From Devosia sp. SD17-2 (GTDB taxonomy: Bacteria > Pseudomonadota > Alphaproteobacteria > Rhizobiales > Devosiaceae), in NCBI RefSeq assembly GCF_029201565.1, contig NZ_CP104002.1, positions 2,373,001-2,437,000 of the forward strand: 64,000 nucleotides of DNA, given 5' to 3'. The notes below the pieces were generated by a model. The model was not told the origin of the DNA, searched no databases, and saw only the letters and a list, made by a program, of their open reading frames with translations. How positions within the stretch are numbered: position 1 is the stretch's first letter; the number at the start of each line of letters is the position of its first letter. Shown here piece by piece: positions 29,798 to 37,079 of the stretch. Both the position numbers and the translations under genes were made by a program.

Positions 29798-30251
29798 CGG
29801 TAATCTCGCTCAGATTGTCGCAGCGTGTGTAGAGCGTTGCGCCGGGTGTCGCAACCTCCGGGTTCGGCTCAAATATGCCGGCGGCCACCATTGCCGCGTC
29901 ATAGGCCGAAACCACTTGTATCTGCGTATCGGAATAAGGCGTTATCGCCAGGATATCCGGGTAGATTTCACCCGGCAGTTCGCAAATCGTATCGACGAAG
30001 AGGTGGGTGCTGCCTTCGCGGCCCTTCACCTCGTAGAAATTGCAGTGAAATTCCATGGACTGGATGCCGCGCCCAAAGGTGAGGCCGAGAAAATCCAGAT
30101 CCATAAAGGCGTCGATGCCCTTGTCCTCGACGGCTGCGCAGGCAGCCGGGTCGCTGACATAGAGCCTCGTCTGGTCGATGCGCAGGTCCTCCTGCGCCAT
30201 GGCGGCGCCGGACCCCAAGATCACCAGACACAACGCCCAGCTCAATTTCAT
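29790..30251 (-). CDS. Secreted protein of unknown function in the gatC-gatA operon
   Basis: About 153 residues with a clear signal peptide: [20 protein letters not shown], cleavage probably after AMA. The mature part contains four cysteines ([29 protein letters not shown]), enough for two disulfides in the periplasm, and a central [22 protein letters not shown] strand region. Its ATG overlaps the stop of the upstream GNAT gene (ATGA) and its stop overlaps the gatA start. It is thus tightly coupled. I know no function. Its placement in a tRNA-amidation operon may be only shared transcription. Confidence 0.75.
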   Translation of the reverse strand: MKLSWALCLVILGSGAAMAQEDLRIDQTRLYVSDPAACAAVEDKGIDAFMDLDFLGLTFGRGIQSMEFHCNFYEVKGREGSTHLFVDTICELPGEIYPDILAITPYSDTQIQVVSAYDAAMVAAGIFEPNPEVATPGATLYTRCDNLSEITVD

Positions 30252-30730
30252 GCCGCCTGTTCCCCCTCGAGGTTCAGCTCGAAAAAGGCCGACCATTCGC
30301 TCTCAGGATAGTCGAGGAACGGTCCGCGCGAAGCAAAGCCATAGCGCGTATAGAGGCGATGCGCCTCGGCCATGCCGTCACCGGTGCCGGTTTCCAGCAT
30401 CACGCTGGCCAGCCCGCGCTCGCGCGCCAGCCCGACGATCCGCTCCAGCAACTGCCGACCGACGCGCTGCCCGCGAACCTCGGGAAGCGTATACATGCGC
30501 TTGACCTCGCCCAGCGTCGGCCCGTGTACCTTGAGGGCACCCATGCCGACCGCCCTGCCCGCCTCATCGCGGGCCACGAACAGCGTGGTATCGCTGTCGG
30601 CCATCTGCTCCACGGTCATCTTGAACTGGAATTCGAGCGGCGAAAGCGGCAGCAAATGCGCATTGAGATGCGCGACGAGGTCGCGCACATCGTCCTGCAA
30701 AGGCGTCTCAATGGCGATGCTGACGCCCAT
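30248..30730 (-). CDS. GNAT-family N-acetyltransferase (PhnO-like length)
   Basis: 160 residues. Motif A is VKRMYTLPEVRGQRVGRQLLERIVGLARERG and motif B is VMLETGTGDGMAEAHRLYTRYGFASRGPF. The pattern is typical of single-domain amino-acid or small-molecule acetyltransferases. The acceptor is not identifiable. It starts one base after the gatC stop and overlaps the next gene by four bases, so it is embedded in the gatC-gatA operon. Confidence 0.85.
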   Translation of the reverse strand: MGVSIAIETPLQDDVRDLVAHLNAHLLPLSPLEFQFKMTVEQMADSDTTLFVARDEAGRAVGMGALKVHGPTLGEVKRMYTLPEVRGQRVGRQLLERIVGLARERGLASVMLETGTGDGMAEAHRLYTRYGFASRGPFLDYPESEWSAFFELNLEGEQAA

Positions 30731-30731
30731 T

Positions 30732-31019
30732 CTACTCGACCACCTTCGGGACCATGAAGAAATTGTCTTCGGTCAGAGGCGCGTTCTTGACGATCTTTTC
30801 GGGATAACCGCCGTCGGACACGACGTCATCGCGACGACGCAGGGTCATCGGGGTCACAGAAGTCATCGGCTCGACGCCGTCGACGTTCACTTCAGCGAGC
30901 TGTTCGACGAAGCCCAGAATGGAATTGAGCTCCTGCTGGTAGCTCGCCACTTCTTCTTCCTCGATGCGGATGCGCGCAAGGCGCCCGATGCGTTTGACGG
31001 TGGCTGCGTCGACAGACAT
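30732..31019 (-). CDS. gatC: Asp-tRNA(Asn)/Glu-tRNA(Gln) amidotransferase subunit C
   Basis: The small subunit that wraps around GatA and holds it to GatB. 95 residues from [19 protein letters not shown]; the open frame extends upstream but the family starts here. Features are the N-terminal helix pair ([40 protein letters not shown]) and the C-terminal [21 protein letters not shown]...FFMVPKVVE. It is the first gene of a gatC-GNAT-secreted-gatA unit. Confidence 0.95.
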   Translation of the reverse strand: MSVDAATVKRIGRLARIRIEEEEVASYQQELNSILGFVEQLAEVNVDGVEPMTSVTPMTLRRRDDVVSDGGYPEKIVKNAPLTEDNFFMVPKVVE

Positions 31020-31106
31020 GGCTAACTCCAGCAAATAAAGCGGTCTTTGCCGCGTTATTAGCAATGGCGCGGCCGAAAAGACAATGAAAATGGCGGCAGG
31101 CCCGCC

Positions 31107-31622
31107 TCAGACTTCCACAGCCAATGCGCGCTCAAGCGCGATCATGCCGGTCCCATCGAGCTTATCCCGCGCTGCCGCAAAGGCCTTTTCCAGCTCGCCG
31201 TCATCCCCGGCCAGAGCCAGGAGGCGTGGCGATGCGCCCTCAAGGAGGCTCTCCAGCCGACCGGCAAGCTCATGACCGGACAGCACAAACACCGCGCGAT
31301 CCGCCCATTTGCCCAGCTTTGGCAGCCCCCCGCGCGCCACCACCACGGGAGCCTCGCCATCGGCGTCGATCACCAGCGTGTCGCCATCCAGCGCCACCAC
31401 TTCCGGAGGCCGATTCTGTTCTTCCACCTCAAGCGGCCGCAACGCCGCCCGCGGCTTCCAGTCGGCCACGATATCCCTGTCACCAAAGGCCACGACCTGG
31501 TCAGCGCCACTCACCAGTTCCGTCCGGTCGATTCCCGCCCCGGCCGCCTCCGGCTCCACCACCACAATCGCCCCCCCGGCATGGATGCGAAATGTCGAAG
31601 CGCCAAACCAGGTGAGTTTCAT
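31107..31622 (-). CDS. Metallo-beta-lactamase-fold-like protein lacking metal ligands
   Basis: 171 residues. The N-terminus [25 protein letters not shown] is laid out like the UPF0173/MBL metal-dependent hydrolases (their usual form is xxWxGHSxFRxxxGGxxxxIDP). The expected HxHxDH is absent: the corresponding stretch reads [17 protein letters not shown]. No other His cluster is present, so hydrolysis of the usual kind is unlikely. It lies between gatC (same strand) and ruvX (divergent). It could be a binding or structural protein derived from an MBL ancestor. Confidence 0.6.
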   Translation of the reverse strand: MKLTWFGASTFRIHAGGAIVVVEPEAAGAGIDRTELVSGADQVVAFGDRDIVADWKPRAALRPLEVEEQNRPPEVVALDGDTLVIDADGEAPVVVARGGLPKLGKWADRAVFVLSGHELAGRLESLLEGASPRLLALAGDDGELEKAFAAARDKLDGTGMIALERALAVEV

Positions 31623-31695
31623 TGAGGGTCACTCCATCGCCAAACCGTTCCCTGCACCCTATAGAACAAAGCCATCCATCCCCGCGAGCCCGACA

Positions 31696-32148
31696 TTGAC
31701 CGACGATCCCCTCTCCGACATCCCCGCCACCGGCAAGATTCTCTGCCTCGACCTCGGCACGAAAACCATTGGTGTCGCTGTGTCGGATGGCATGCGCTAT
31801 TCGGCCACGCCGGTTGAAACCATCAAGCGCACCAAATTCACCCAGGATGCCGAGCGGATCATCGAACTCGCGCGACAGCACAGCGCCGTCGCCATCATCC
31901 TCGGCCTGCCGCTCAACATGGATGGCTCCGAGGGCCCACGCGTGCAATCGACCCGCGCCTTTGCCCGGAACCTGGCGCAAAAGCTCGACCTGCCCATTGC
32001 CTTCTGGGACGAGCGGCTCTCCACCTCAGCGGTAACCCGCATGATGATCGAGGCAGATCTCCGCCGCGACCGCCGCGCCGAAGTCGTCGACAAGCTTGCC
32101 GCGAGCTATATCCTGCAAGGCGCGCTCGATCGTCTGCGCCGCGGATAA
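31696..32148 (+). CDS. ruvX: RuvX/YqgF, putative Holliday junction resolvase or pre-16S rRNA nuclease
   Basis: 150 residues of the RNase H-like YqgF family. Motifs are [16 protein letters not shown] (first Asp), the strand [29 protein letters not shown] (Glu) and the final Asp in [11 protein letters not shown]. The E. coli homologue matures the 16S rRNA 5' end, and others have been proposed as resolvases. I chose a TTG start ([13 protein letters not shown]) because no ATG gives a sensible N-terminus without running into the divergent gene. The ribosome-binding site is weak, so the start is uncertain. It is first in the ruvX-pyrB-pyrC order. Confidence 0.88.
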   Translation: MTDDPLSDIPATGKILCLDLGTKTIGVAVSDGMRYSATPVETIKRTKFTQDAERIIELARQHSAVAIILGLPLNMDGSEGPRVQSTRAFARNLAQKLDLPIAFWDERLSTSAVTRMMIEADLRRDRRAEVVDKLAASYILQGALDRLRRG

Positions 32149-32166
32149 TTGCCGCAGAACCCCAGC

Positions 32167-32234
32167 TTCTGCCATGCAGAACCTTGCATATTGAGCCGTG
32201 CTCACATAGACCCCCATCCAACATCAAGGATGGG
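32167..32234 (+). promoter_or_regulatory. Two hairpins in the pyrB leader
   Basis: TTCTGC/GCAGAA (32167-32181) and CCCATCC/GGATGGG (32213-32234) lie just before the pyrB ATG at 32240. The 3' arm of the second covers most of the GGGAG ribosome-binding sequence, so folding could limit initiation. No pyrimidine-rich attenuator or leader peptide is evident. Confidence 0.35.
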
Positions 32235-32239
32235 AGCGC

Positions 32240-33223
32240 ATGGCCCAAATTCCTGCCAGCAACACCTCGTCGTCCACCGGCTCGTCTGGTGACTTCCCCC
32301 CCTTTAGCCAGCGCCATCTGATTTCGATCGCCGATCTCAAGCAGCACGAGATCATCGATCTGCTCGATCGGGCCGAGCGCATGGTCCCGGTCAGCCGGCA
32401 GGAGCGAAAATCCCTGCCCACGCTCGCTGGCAAGACACAGATCAATCTGTTCTTCGAGCCCTCGACCCGCACGCAGTCCTCCTTCGAGATCGCCGGCAAG
32501 CGCCTTGGCGCGATGGTGGTGAACATGTCGGTCAAGACCAGCTCGGTGTCCAAGGGCGAAACCCTTGTCGATACCGCGGCCACGCTCAACGCCATGCGGC
32601 CCGACGTACTCATCGTGCGCCATGCGGCGGCCGGCGCTGTCGAGCTGCTCAGCCAGAAGGTCGGCTGTTCGGTGGTCAATGCTGGTGACGGTGCCCACGA
32701 GCACCCGACTCAGGCGCTGCTCGATGCGCTCACCATCCGCCGTCACAAGGGCCGCATCTCGGGCCTGACCGTCGCCATCTGCGGCGACATCGCCAATTCC
32801 CGCGTCGCGCGGTCCAACCTCCTGCTCCTGCAGGCGCTCAATGTGCGCACCCGCGTCATCGCCCCGAAAAATCTGCTTCCGTCCGGCATCGAGCATCTCG
32901 CCACCGAAGTCTTCACCGACATGGAAGCCGGTTTGAAGGATGTCGACGTGGTCATGATGCTGCGCCTCCAGCATGAGCGGGCCAACGGCAAGATGATCCC
33001 TTCGGTGCGCGAATATTATCGCTTCTACGGCCTCGACGCCGCCAAGCTGGCTTTCGCCAAGCCCGATGCCATCGTCATGCATCCCGGCCCGATGAACCGT
33101 GGCGTCGAGATCGACCCGGCCATCGCCGACGGTGCGCGCTCGGTCATCACCGAGCAGGTTGAAATGGGCGTGGCCGTGCGCATGGCCGTCCTCGATGCCC
33201 TGCTGTCGGGAGACCAATCATGA
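32240..33223 (+). CDS. pyrB: Aspartate carbamoyltransferase catalytic subunit
   Basis: Joins carbamoyl phosphate and aspartate in pyrimidine synthesis. The 327 residues have the carbamoyl-phosphate loop [30 protein letters not shown], the [12 protein letters not shown] segment, MMLRLQHER and the closing [11 protein letters not shown]. No regulatory chain (pyrI) is seen. Instead its stop overlaps the start of a dihydroorotase homologue (ATGA), the arrangement in which the partner is needed for assembly of the ATCase dodecamer in Pseudomonas. Confidence 0.97.
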   Translation: MAQIPASNTSSSTGSSGDFPPFSQRHLISIADLKQHEIIDLLDRAERMVPVSRQERKSLPTLAGKTQINLFFEPSTRTQSSFEIAGKRLGAMVVNMSVKTSSVSKGETLVDTAATLNAMRPDVLIVRHAAAGAVELLSQKVGCSVVNAGDGAHEHPTQALLDALTIRRHKGRISGLTVAICGDIANSRVARSNLLLLQALNVRTRVIAPKNLLPSGIEHLATEVFTDMEAGLKDVDVVMMLRLQHERANGKMIPSVREYYRFYGLDAAKLAFAKPDAIVMHPGPMNRGVEIDPAIADGARSVITEQVEMGVAVRMAVLDALLSGDQS

Positions 33224-34512
33224 GCCGCCCCCTTCTCATTGAAAACGCCCGCGTTCTGGACCCGGCCTCGGGCACCGACGCCCGTGGCGCCGTCCTCGTC
33301 GAGGACGGCCGCATTTCCGACATCGCCCTCGGCGGTCCGGTCGGCGTGCCCGATGGCGCCGAAGTCATCAACGCTCTTGGCCTCGCTCTCGCGCCCGGCC
33401 TGATCGACATGCGCGTCTTTACCGGCGAGCCAGGTTGGGAATATCGCGAAACCCTGGCCTCCGCAGGCGAAGCCGCCGCTGCCGGTGGCGTCACCAGTTT
33501 CGTGATGATGCCTGACACCCTGCCCGTCGTTGATGATGGCGCCGTAGTCGATTTCCTCATCCGTCGCGCCAAGGCAACGGCCAAGGTCAATGTCCTGCCC
33601 GCTGGTGGCATCACCAAGGGCCTTGCCGGCCAGGAACTGACCGAATTCGGCCTGATGAAGGAGGCCGGCGCCGTCTGCCTCTCCGATGGCCGCCGCTCGA
33701 TCCAGTCGACCGCCATGCTGCGAACGGCCATGTCCTACGCTTCCAATTTCGACATGCTCTTCGTCCATCATCTCTCCGATGCCGGCCTGACTGGCGACGG
33801 CGTGATGAACAGCGGCCTTTTCGCCACCGTTCTCGGGCTGAAAGGCATTCCGCGCGAGGCCGAGACCATCCCGCTGGCGCGCGACGTCCAGTTGGCCGCC
33901 TTGACCGGCGTCCGCTATCACGCCGCCCAGGTGTCGACGGCCGGGTCCGTCGCCATTCTCAACAGCGGCAAATCCCGTAACCATCGGATCACCGCTGGCG
34001 TCTCGATCAACAATCTCTGCCTCAACGAGAACGACGTCGGCCGCTACCGCACCTATTTCAAGCTGGCGACGCCGCTGCGCTCGGAAGACGACCGCCAGGC
34101 CGTCATCGAAGGGCTCCGCTCGGGGGCCATCGATACCATCCATTCCGATCACGACCCGCAGGACAGCGAGGGCAAGCGCCAGCCCTTCGCCGAGGCCACC
34201 GACGGGGCCATCGGGCTTGAAACCCTGCTTGCCGCCGCGCTCCGCCTCCATCACTCGGATGAAGTGCCTCTCCTCACGCTTCTGCGCGCCATGACGTCCC
34301 GTCCGGCCGAAATCCTCGGGCTCGAGGCCGGCCGCATTGCCAAGGGTGCGCCTGCCGACCTCATTCTGGTCGATCTCGATTACCCCTGGCAGGTGGATGC
34401 AGCCACGTTGAAATCGCGTTCCCGCAACACCAGCTTTGAAGGCGCACGACTTGCCGGCAAGGTCATGCGCACCATCGTGGGGGGCGAGACAGTCTTTTCC
34501 CACGAAGGCTGA
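33220..34512 (+). CDS. pyrC: Dihydroorotase homologue, probably non-catalytic (PyrC')
   Basis: 430 residues of the class I dihydroorotase/amidohydrolase fold ([11 protein letters not shown] at about 53-63, [33 protein letters not shown]). The HxH that normally follows GLIDM (HVHLREPG) reads RVFTGEPG, and the late metal segment reads HSDHDPQD. Those metal ligands are missing, so it is unlikely to be active, as known for the pyrBC' product of Pseudomonas. It overlaps pyrB by four bases and probably serves as its structural partner. A working PyrC should exist elsewhere in the genome. Confidence 0.85.
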   Translation: MSRPLLIENARVLDPASGTDARGAVLVEDGRISDIALGGPVGVPDGAEVINALGLALAPGLIDMRVFTGEPGWEYRETLASAGEAAAAGGVTSFVMMPDTLPVVDDGAVVDFLIRRAKATAKVNVLPAGGITKGLAGQELTEFGLMKEAGAVCLSDGRRSIQSTAMLRTAMSYASNFDMLFVHHLSDAGLTGDGVMNSGLFATVLGLKGIPREAETIPLARDVQLAALTGVRYHAAQVSTAGSVAILNSGKSRNHRITAGVSINNLCLNENDVGRYRTYFKLATPLRSEDDRQAVIEGLRSGAIDTIHSDHDPQDSEGKRQPFAEATDGAIGLETLLAAALRLHHSDEVPLLTLLRAMTSRPAEILGLEAGRIAKGAPADLILVDLDYPWQVDAATLKSRSRNTSFEGARLAGKVMRTIVGGETVFSHEG

Positions 34513-34538
34513 CCTCTCCTCACACTCAGGAAGCAAAA

Positions 34539-35039
34539 ATGACTTTGTCCATCTATTCGGCCTCGGTGCCGGTGTTTGCGCGTATGCTCGGGAATTTGCT
34601 GGCCATCTTCGGCAAGGCGGAAATTTACGCCGCCGAAAACGGCATCGATTTGCAGAGCTTCGTCGACACCCGTCTGGCCCCGGACATGCATCCGCTGCGC
34701 AATCAGGTGCAGATCGCGACCGATGGCGCCAAGGGCGTCACCTCGCGTCTCGCCGGTAAGCCGGTCCCCAGCTGGGCGGACGATGAAGTCTCCTGGGAGG
34801 ATCTCAAGGGCCGCCTCCAGAAGGGCATTGATTATCTTGCCACTTTTTCGGCCGAAGACTTTGCTGGCGCTGACGAGCGCGAGATCACCCTGACCCTGGG
34901 CGGCAGGGAAATGCAGATGCGTGGCGAGGACTACCTTCTCCGCATCGGCCAGCCGAACTTCTACTTCCACGTCACCACGGCCTACGCCATCCTGCGCCAT
35001 AAGGGCGTCCCCATCGGCAAGCGCGACTACCTCAGCTGA
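34539..35039 (+). CDS. DUF1993 family protein
   Basis: 166 residues, helical, matching DUF1993 (MTLSIYSASVPVFARMLGNLLAIFGKAE at the start, ending FYFHVTTAYAILRHKGVPIGKRDYL). The layout recalls the DinB-like four-helix bundle, with a His in the last helix, but no function is known. A good AGGAAG site precedes the ATG. It lies 26 bases after pyrC and just before an IS110 insertion, at a point where many relatives have plsY directly. Confidence 0.85.
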   Translation: MTLSIYSASVPVFARMLGNLLAIFGKAEIYAAENGIDLQSFVDTRLAPDMHPLRNQVQIATDGAKGVTSRLAGKPVPSWADDEVSWEDLKGRLQKGIDYLATFSAEDFAGADEREITLTLGGREMQMRGEDYLLRIGQPNFYFHVTTAYAILRHKGVPIGKRDYLS

Positions 35040-35104
35040 CCTTTTTGGCCTTCACCAAGAATCCCAAATAAGCCACTGATTTTTACTGCATATTCCACCC
35101 ATCT

Positions 35105-35115
35105 TCATTGCCCGG
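35105..35115. repeat. Left half of the REP-like palindrome interrupted by IS110
   Basis: TTCATTGCCCGG, identical to the left arm of the intact copy at 27693. It abuts the CTTGT that is repeated at the far end of the element. Confidence 0.7.
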
Positions 35116-35139
35116 CTTGTGTGGAGGATCTGTGCTTTA

Positions 35140-35298
35140 GTGGTGGCATCAGCCGGGTTGCGCATCCCGGCTGATGCAGTCAGGAGGCCGTTTTGTCCGG
35201 CTGGTTTGTCACAGCCGAGGACGAGCAAGGCCCTGTCTGCTCCCTTTGACCCCGAACGGTTGATCGGGCTGTTGCCCGCACCACAAGCCTGGGAGCAA
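35140..35298 (+). ncRNA. Predicted bridge RNA of the IS110 element
   Basis: Order of elements: a 12-base stem-loop (35146-35157 with 35166-35177), a first lobe closed by GGCC (35186-35189/35229-35232) and a second closed by TGCTCCC/GGGAGCA (35238-35244/35291-35297). Guides readable by eye: TTGTCCGGCT (35193-35202) versus left target plus core TTGCCCGGCT, one wobble-compatible difference; GGACGAG (35219-35225) pairing with CTTGTCC of core plus right target, one G-T; ACGGTTG (35256-35262) identical to the seven bases abutting the core at the right end of the element; CACAAG (35282-35287) pairing with CTTGTG at core plus left end. This is the IS621 bridge-RNA plan. The exact RNA ends are estimated. 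Confidence 0.72.
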
Positions 35299-35302
35299 GG
35301 TC

Positions 35303-36244
35303 ATGATACACGACACCCTCTTCGTTGGCATCGACGTTTCCAAGACGCATCTGGACGTTCATACCCATCCCGCTGGCAAATCCTGGCGTTGCAGCACTGG
35401 ACCGGAGGCGCTCGCCGAGCTGACGCAGCGCCTGGCCAGACTGGGGCCGTTGGCCATCGGGCTCGAAGCCTCGGGAGGCTATGAAGCCCGCGTGGCCGAG
35501 AGCCTGCATGCCGCTGGCCTTGAAGTGCATGTTCTAGCCCCGGCGCGGATCCGCAGTTACGCGCGGGGTATCGGCCAATTGGCCAAAACCGACAAGATCG
35601 ATGCCGCTCTGATCGCGCGTTATCTGCAGGCCGTGCGCGCCAGCTTGACCCCTTATGTGTCTGATCCGATCCGACAAAGGCTGAGCGCGTTCACAGCCCA
35701 TCGGCGGCGGATCGTTGCGGAAAAGAGCGGCCTTGTCAGTCAGCTCGATACCATCGACGAGCCGCTTGTGCGCAGCCTGATCGAGGAGCGTCTGGCGGCC
35801 ATCGCCCTGGAGATCAAACGCATCGAAGCGGCCATCACTGCCCTTCTCGCCGACAATCGCCAGCTCCAGCAGCGCCAGGCGCGGCTGCGGCAGGTGACCG
35901 GCGTCGGTCCGGTTCTGGCGATCGCCTTACTGGCCGACATGCCCGAGCTCGGCAAGGTCTCCGCCAAGGTGGCCGCAGCACTCATCGGCGTTGCCCCTTA
36001 TGCCCGCCAATCGGGCGCATCGGATCGCAACGGCCGCTGTCTTGGCGGACGAAAACATCTGCGCGATATCGCCTACATGGCCGTGCTCAGCGCCATCAAG
36101 GTGAAAGACCCCGTTCTCGGCGACTTCTATCAAAGACTGCGCCTGCGCGGAAAACCCTTCAAACTCGCCATGATCGCAACGGTGAGAAAACTCATCACAA
36201 TCCTCAACGCCATCGCCCGACAGGAACCGGCATTCCAACAGTGA
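35303..36244 (+). CDS. IS110-family transposase (RNA-guided recombinase)
   Basis: 313 residues. The N-terminal RuvC-like DEDD domain shows D11 (VGIDVSK), E55 (GLEASGGY) and D97/D100 (KTDKID). The C-terminal Transposase_20 domain has the HhH-like LRQVTGVGPVLAIALLADMPELG, then APYARQSGASDRNGR with the likely catalytic Ser at 237. IS110 enzymes such as IS621 recombine donor and target DNA under guidance of a bridge RNA. The gene is full length and undamaged. Its ribosome-binding sequence GGGAGCAAGG overlaps the closing stem of the predicted bridge RNA. Confidence 0.95.
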   Translation: MIHDTLFVGIDVSKTHLDVHTHPAGKSWRCSTGPEALAELTQRLARLGPLAIGLEASGGYEARVAESLHAAGLEVHVLAPARIRSYARGIGQLAKTDKIDAALIARYLQAVRASLTPYVSDPIRQRLSAFTAHRRRIVAEKSGLVSQLDTIDEPLVRSLIEERLAAIALEIKRIEAAITALLADNRQLQQRQARLRQVTGVGPVLAIALLADMPELGKVSAKVAAALIGVAPYARQSGASDRNGRCLGGRKHLRDIAYMAVLSAIKVKDPVLGDFYQRLRLRGKPFKLAMIATVRKLITILNAIARQEPAFQQ

Positions 36245-36261
36245 TGTCCACGGTTGCTTGT

Positions 36262-36272
36262 CCGGGCAATCC
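36262..36272. repeat. Right half of the REP-like palindrome interrupted by IS110
   Basis: CCGGGCAATCC, identical to the right arm and flank of the intact copy at 27709-27719, directly after the second CTTGT. Confidence 0.7.
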
Positions 36273-36468
36273 ATCTTCCTCGTTTGCAAGTTCACCGGAT
36301 CCGGCCCCGGCGTCACCGCCATCGCCTCCCTCCCCTTGTTGAGAGGGATTGAGGGTGGGGGCTGTCCCACCAGACGAGCCCCGCCCGCACTTTCCCCCGC
36401 CGCTGCGCCCCCGCCCCTTGCTCATTACCCAACCCGGCGCTACTCATCTCGGTAATAAGGGAGCAACC

Positions 36469-37077
36469 ATGCCGACCGACTTTTTCCCGCTCATTCTCGC
36501 GCTCGTGCTCGGCTATCTGTCCGGCTCGATCCCCTTTGGGCTGATCCTGACGCGGGCGGCCGGTCTCGGCGACATCCGCAATATCGGCTCGGGCAATATC
36601 GGCGCCACCAATGTGCTGCGCACCGGAAACAAGAAAATTGCCGCCGCCACCCTGATCCTCGACGCCCTCAAGGCTGCGGTGCCGGTTCTCGTCGCCCGCT
36701 ATTTCTGGGGCGAGGAAGCCGCAATGCTGGCCGCAGTCGGCGCCTTCTTCGGCCACTGCTTTCCGGTCTGGCTTGGCTTCAAGGGCGGCAAGGGTGTCGC
36801 CGTCATGATCGGCTCGCTCTTCGCGCTCGCATGGCCTGTGGGCATCATCTTCTGCGCCGTGTGGCTGATCGTTGCTTTCGCACGGAAAATCTCCTCGCTG
36901 GCGGCCCTCACGGCAGCGGCAACGGCGCCTATCTTCGCCTATCTCTTCGGCAGCCCGCTTTTGTCGATGACGGTGATCGCGCTCGCCTTGCTGCTCTTCT
37001 TCCAGCATCGTGAAAACATTGCCCGGCTTCTCGCCGGAACCGAGCCGACTATCGGCGGCTCGAAGAAAGCCGCCTGA
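36469..37077 (+). CDS. plsY: Glycerol-3-phosphate acyltransferase PlsY
   Basis: Acylates glycerol 3-phosphate from acyl-phosphate, the first step of phospholipid synthesis. The 202 residues have five or so hydrophobic helices and the three PlsY motifs: [25 protein letters not shown] and [18 protein letters not shown]. The chosen ATG has AAGGGAG seven bases upstream; the frame is open further left but is not PlsY-like. The usual partner order pyrC-plsY-dprA-topA continues after the DUF1993 and IS110 insertion. The preceding 200 bases after the IS hold no gene. Confidence 0.95.
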   Translation: MPTDFFPLILALVLGYLSGSIPFGLILTRAAGLGDIRNIGSGNIGATNVLRTGNKKIAAATLILDALKAAVPVLVARYFWGEEAAMLAAVGAFFGHCFPVWLGFKGGKGVAVMIGSLFALAWPVGIIFCAVWLIVAFARKISSLAALTAAATAPIFAYLFGSPLLSMTVIALALLLFFQHRENIARLLAGTEPTIGGSKKAA

Positions 37078-37079
37078 TC

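Larger units (their letters stand above)
35116..36256 (+). mobile_element. IS110-family insertion sequence, about 1141 bases
   Basis: Boundaries come from the interrupted palindrome. CTTGT at 35116-35120 recurs at 36257-36261, and joining the flanks restores ATTGCCCGG-CTTGT-CCGGGCAAT, the same form as the intact repeat at 27693. It has a long 5' non-coding end (187 bases), one transposase gene and only 12 bases after its stop. This is the layout of the IS110 subgroup, whose bridge RNA lies upstream of the gene. The short GTGGA (35121) and TCCAC (36247) are the only terminal symmetry. With CT as the core dinucleotide, the exact edges depend on which CT is assigned to the element. Confidence 0.85.
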
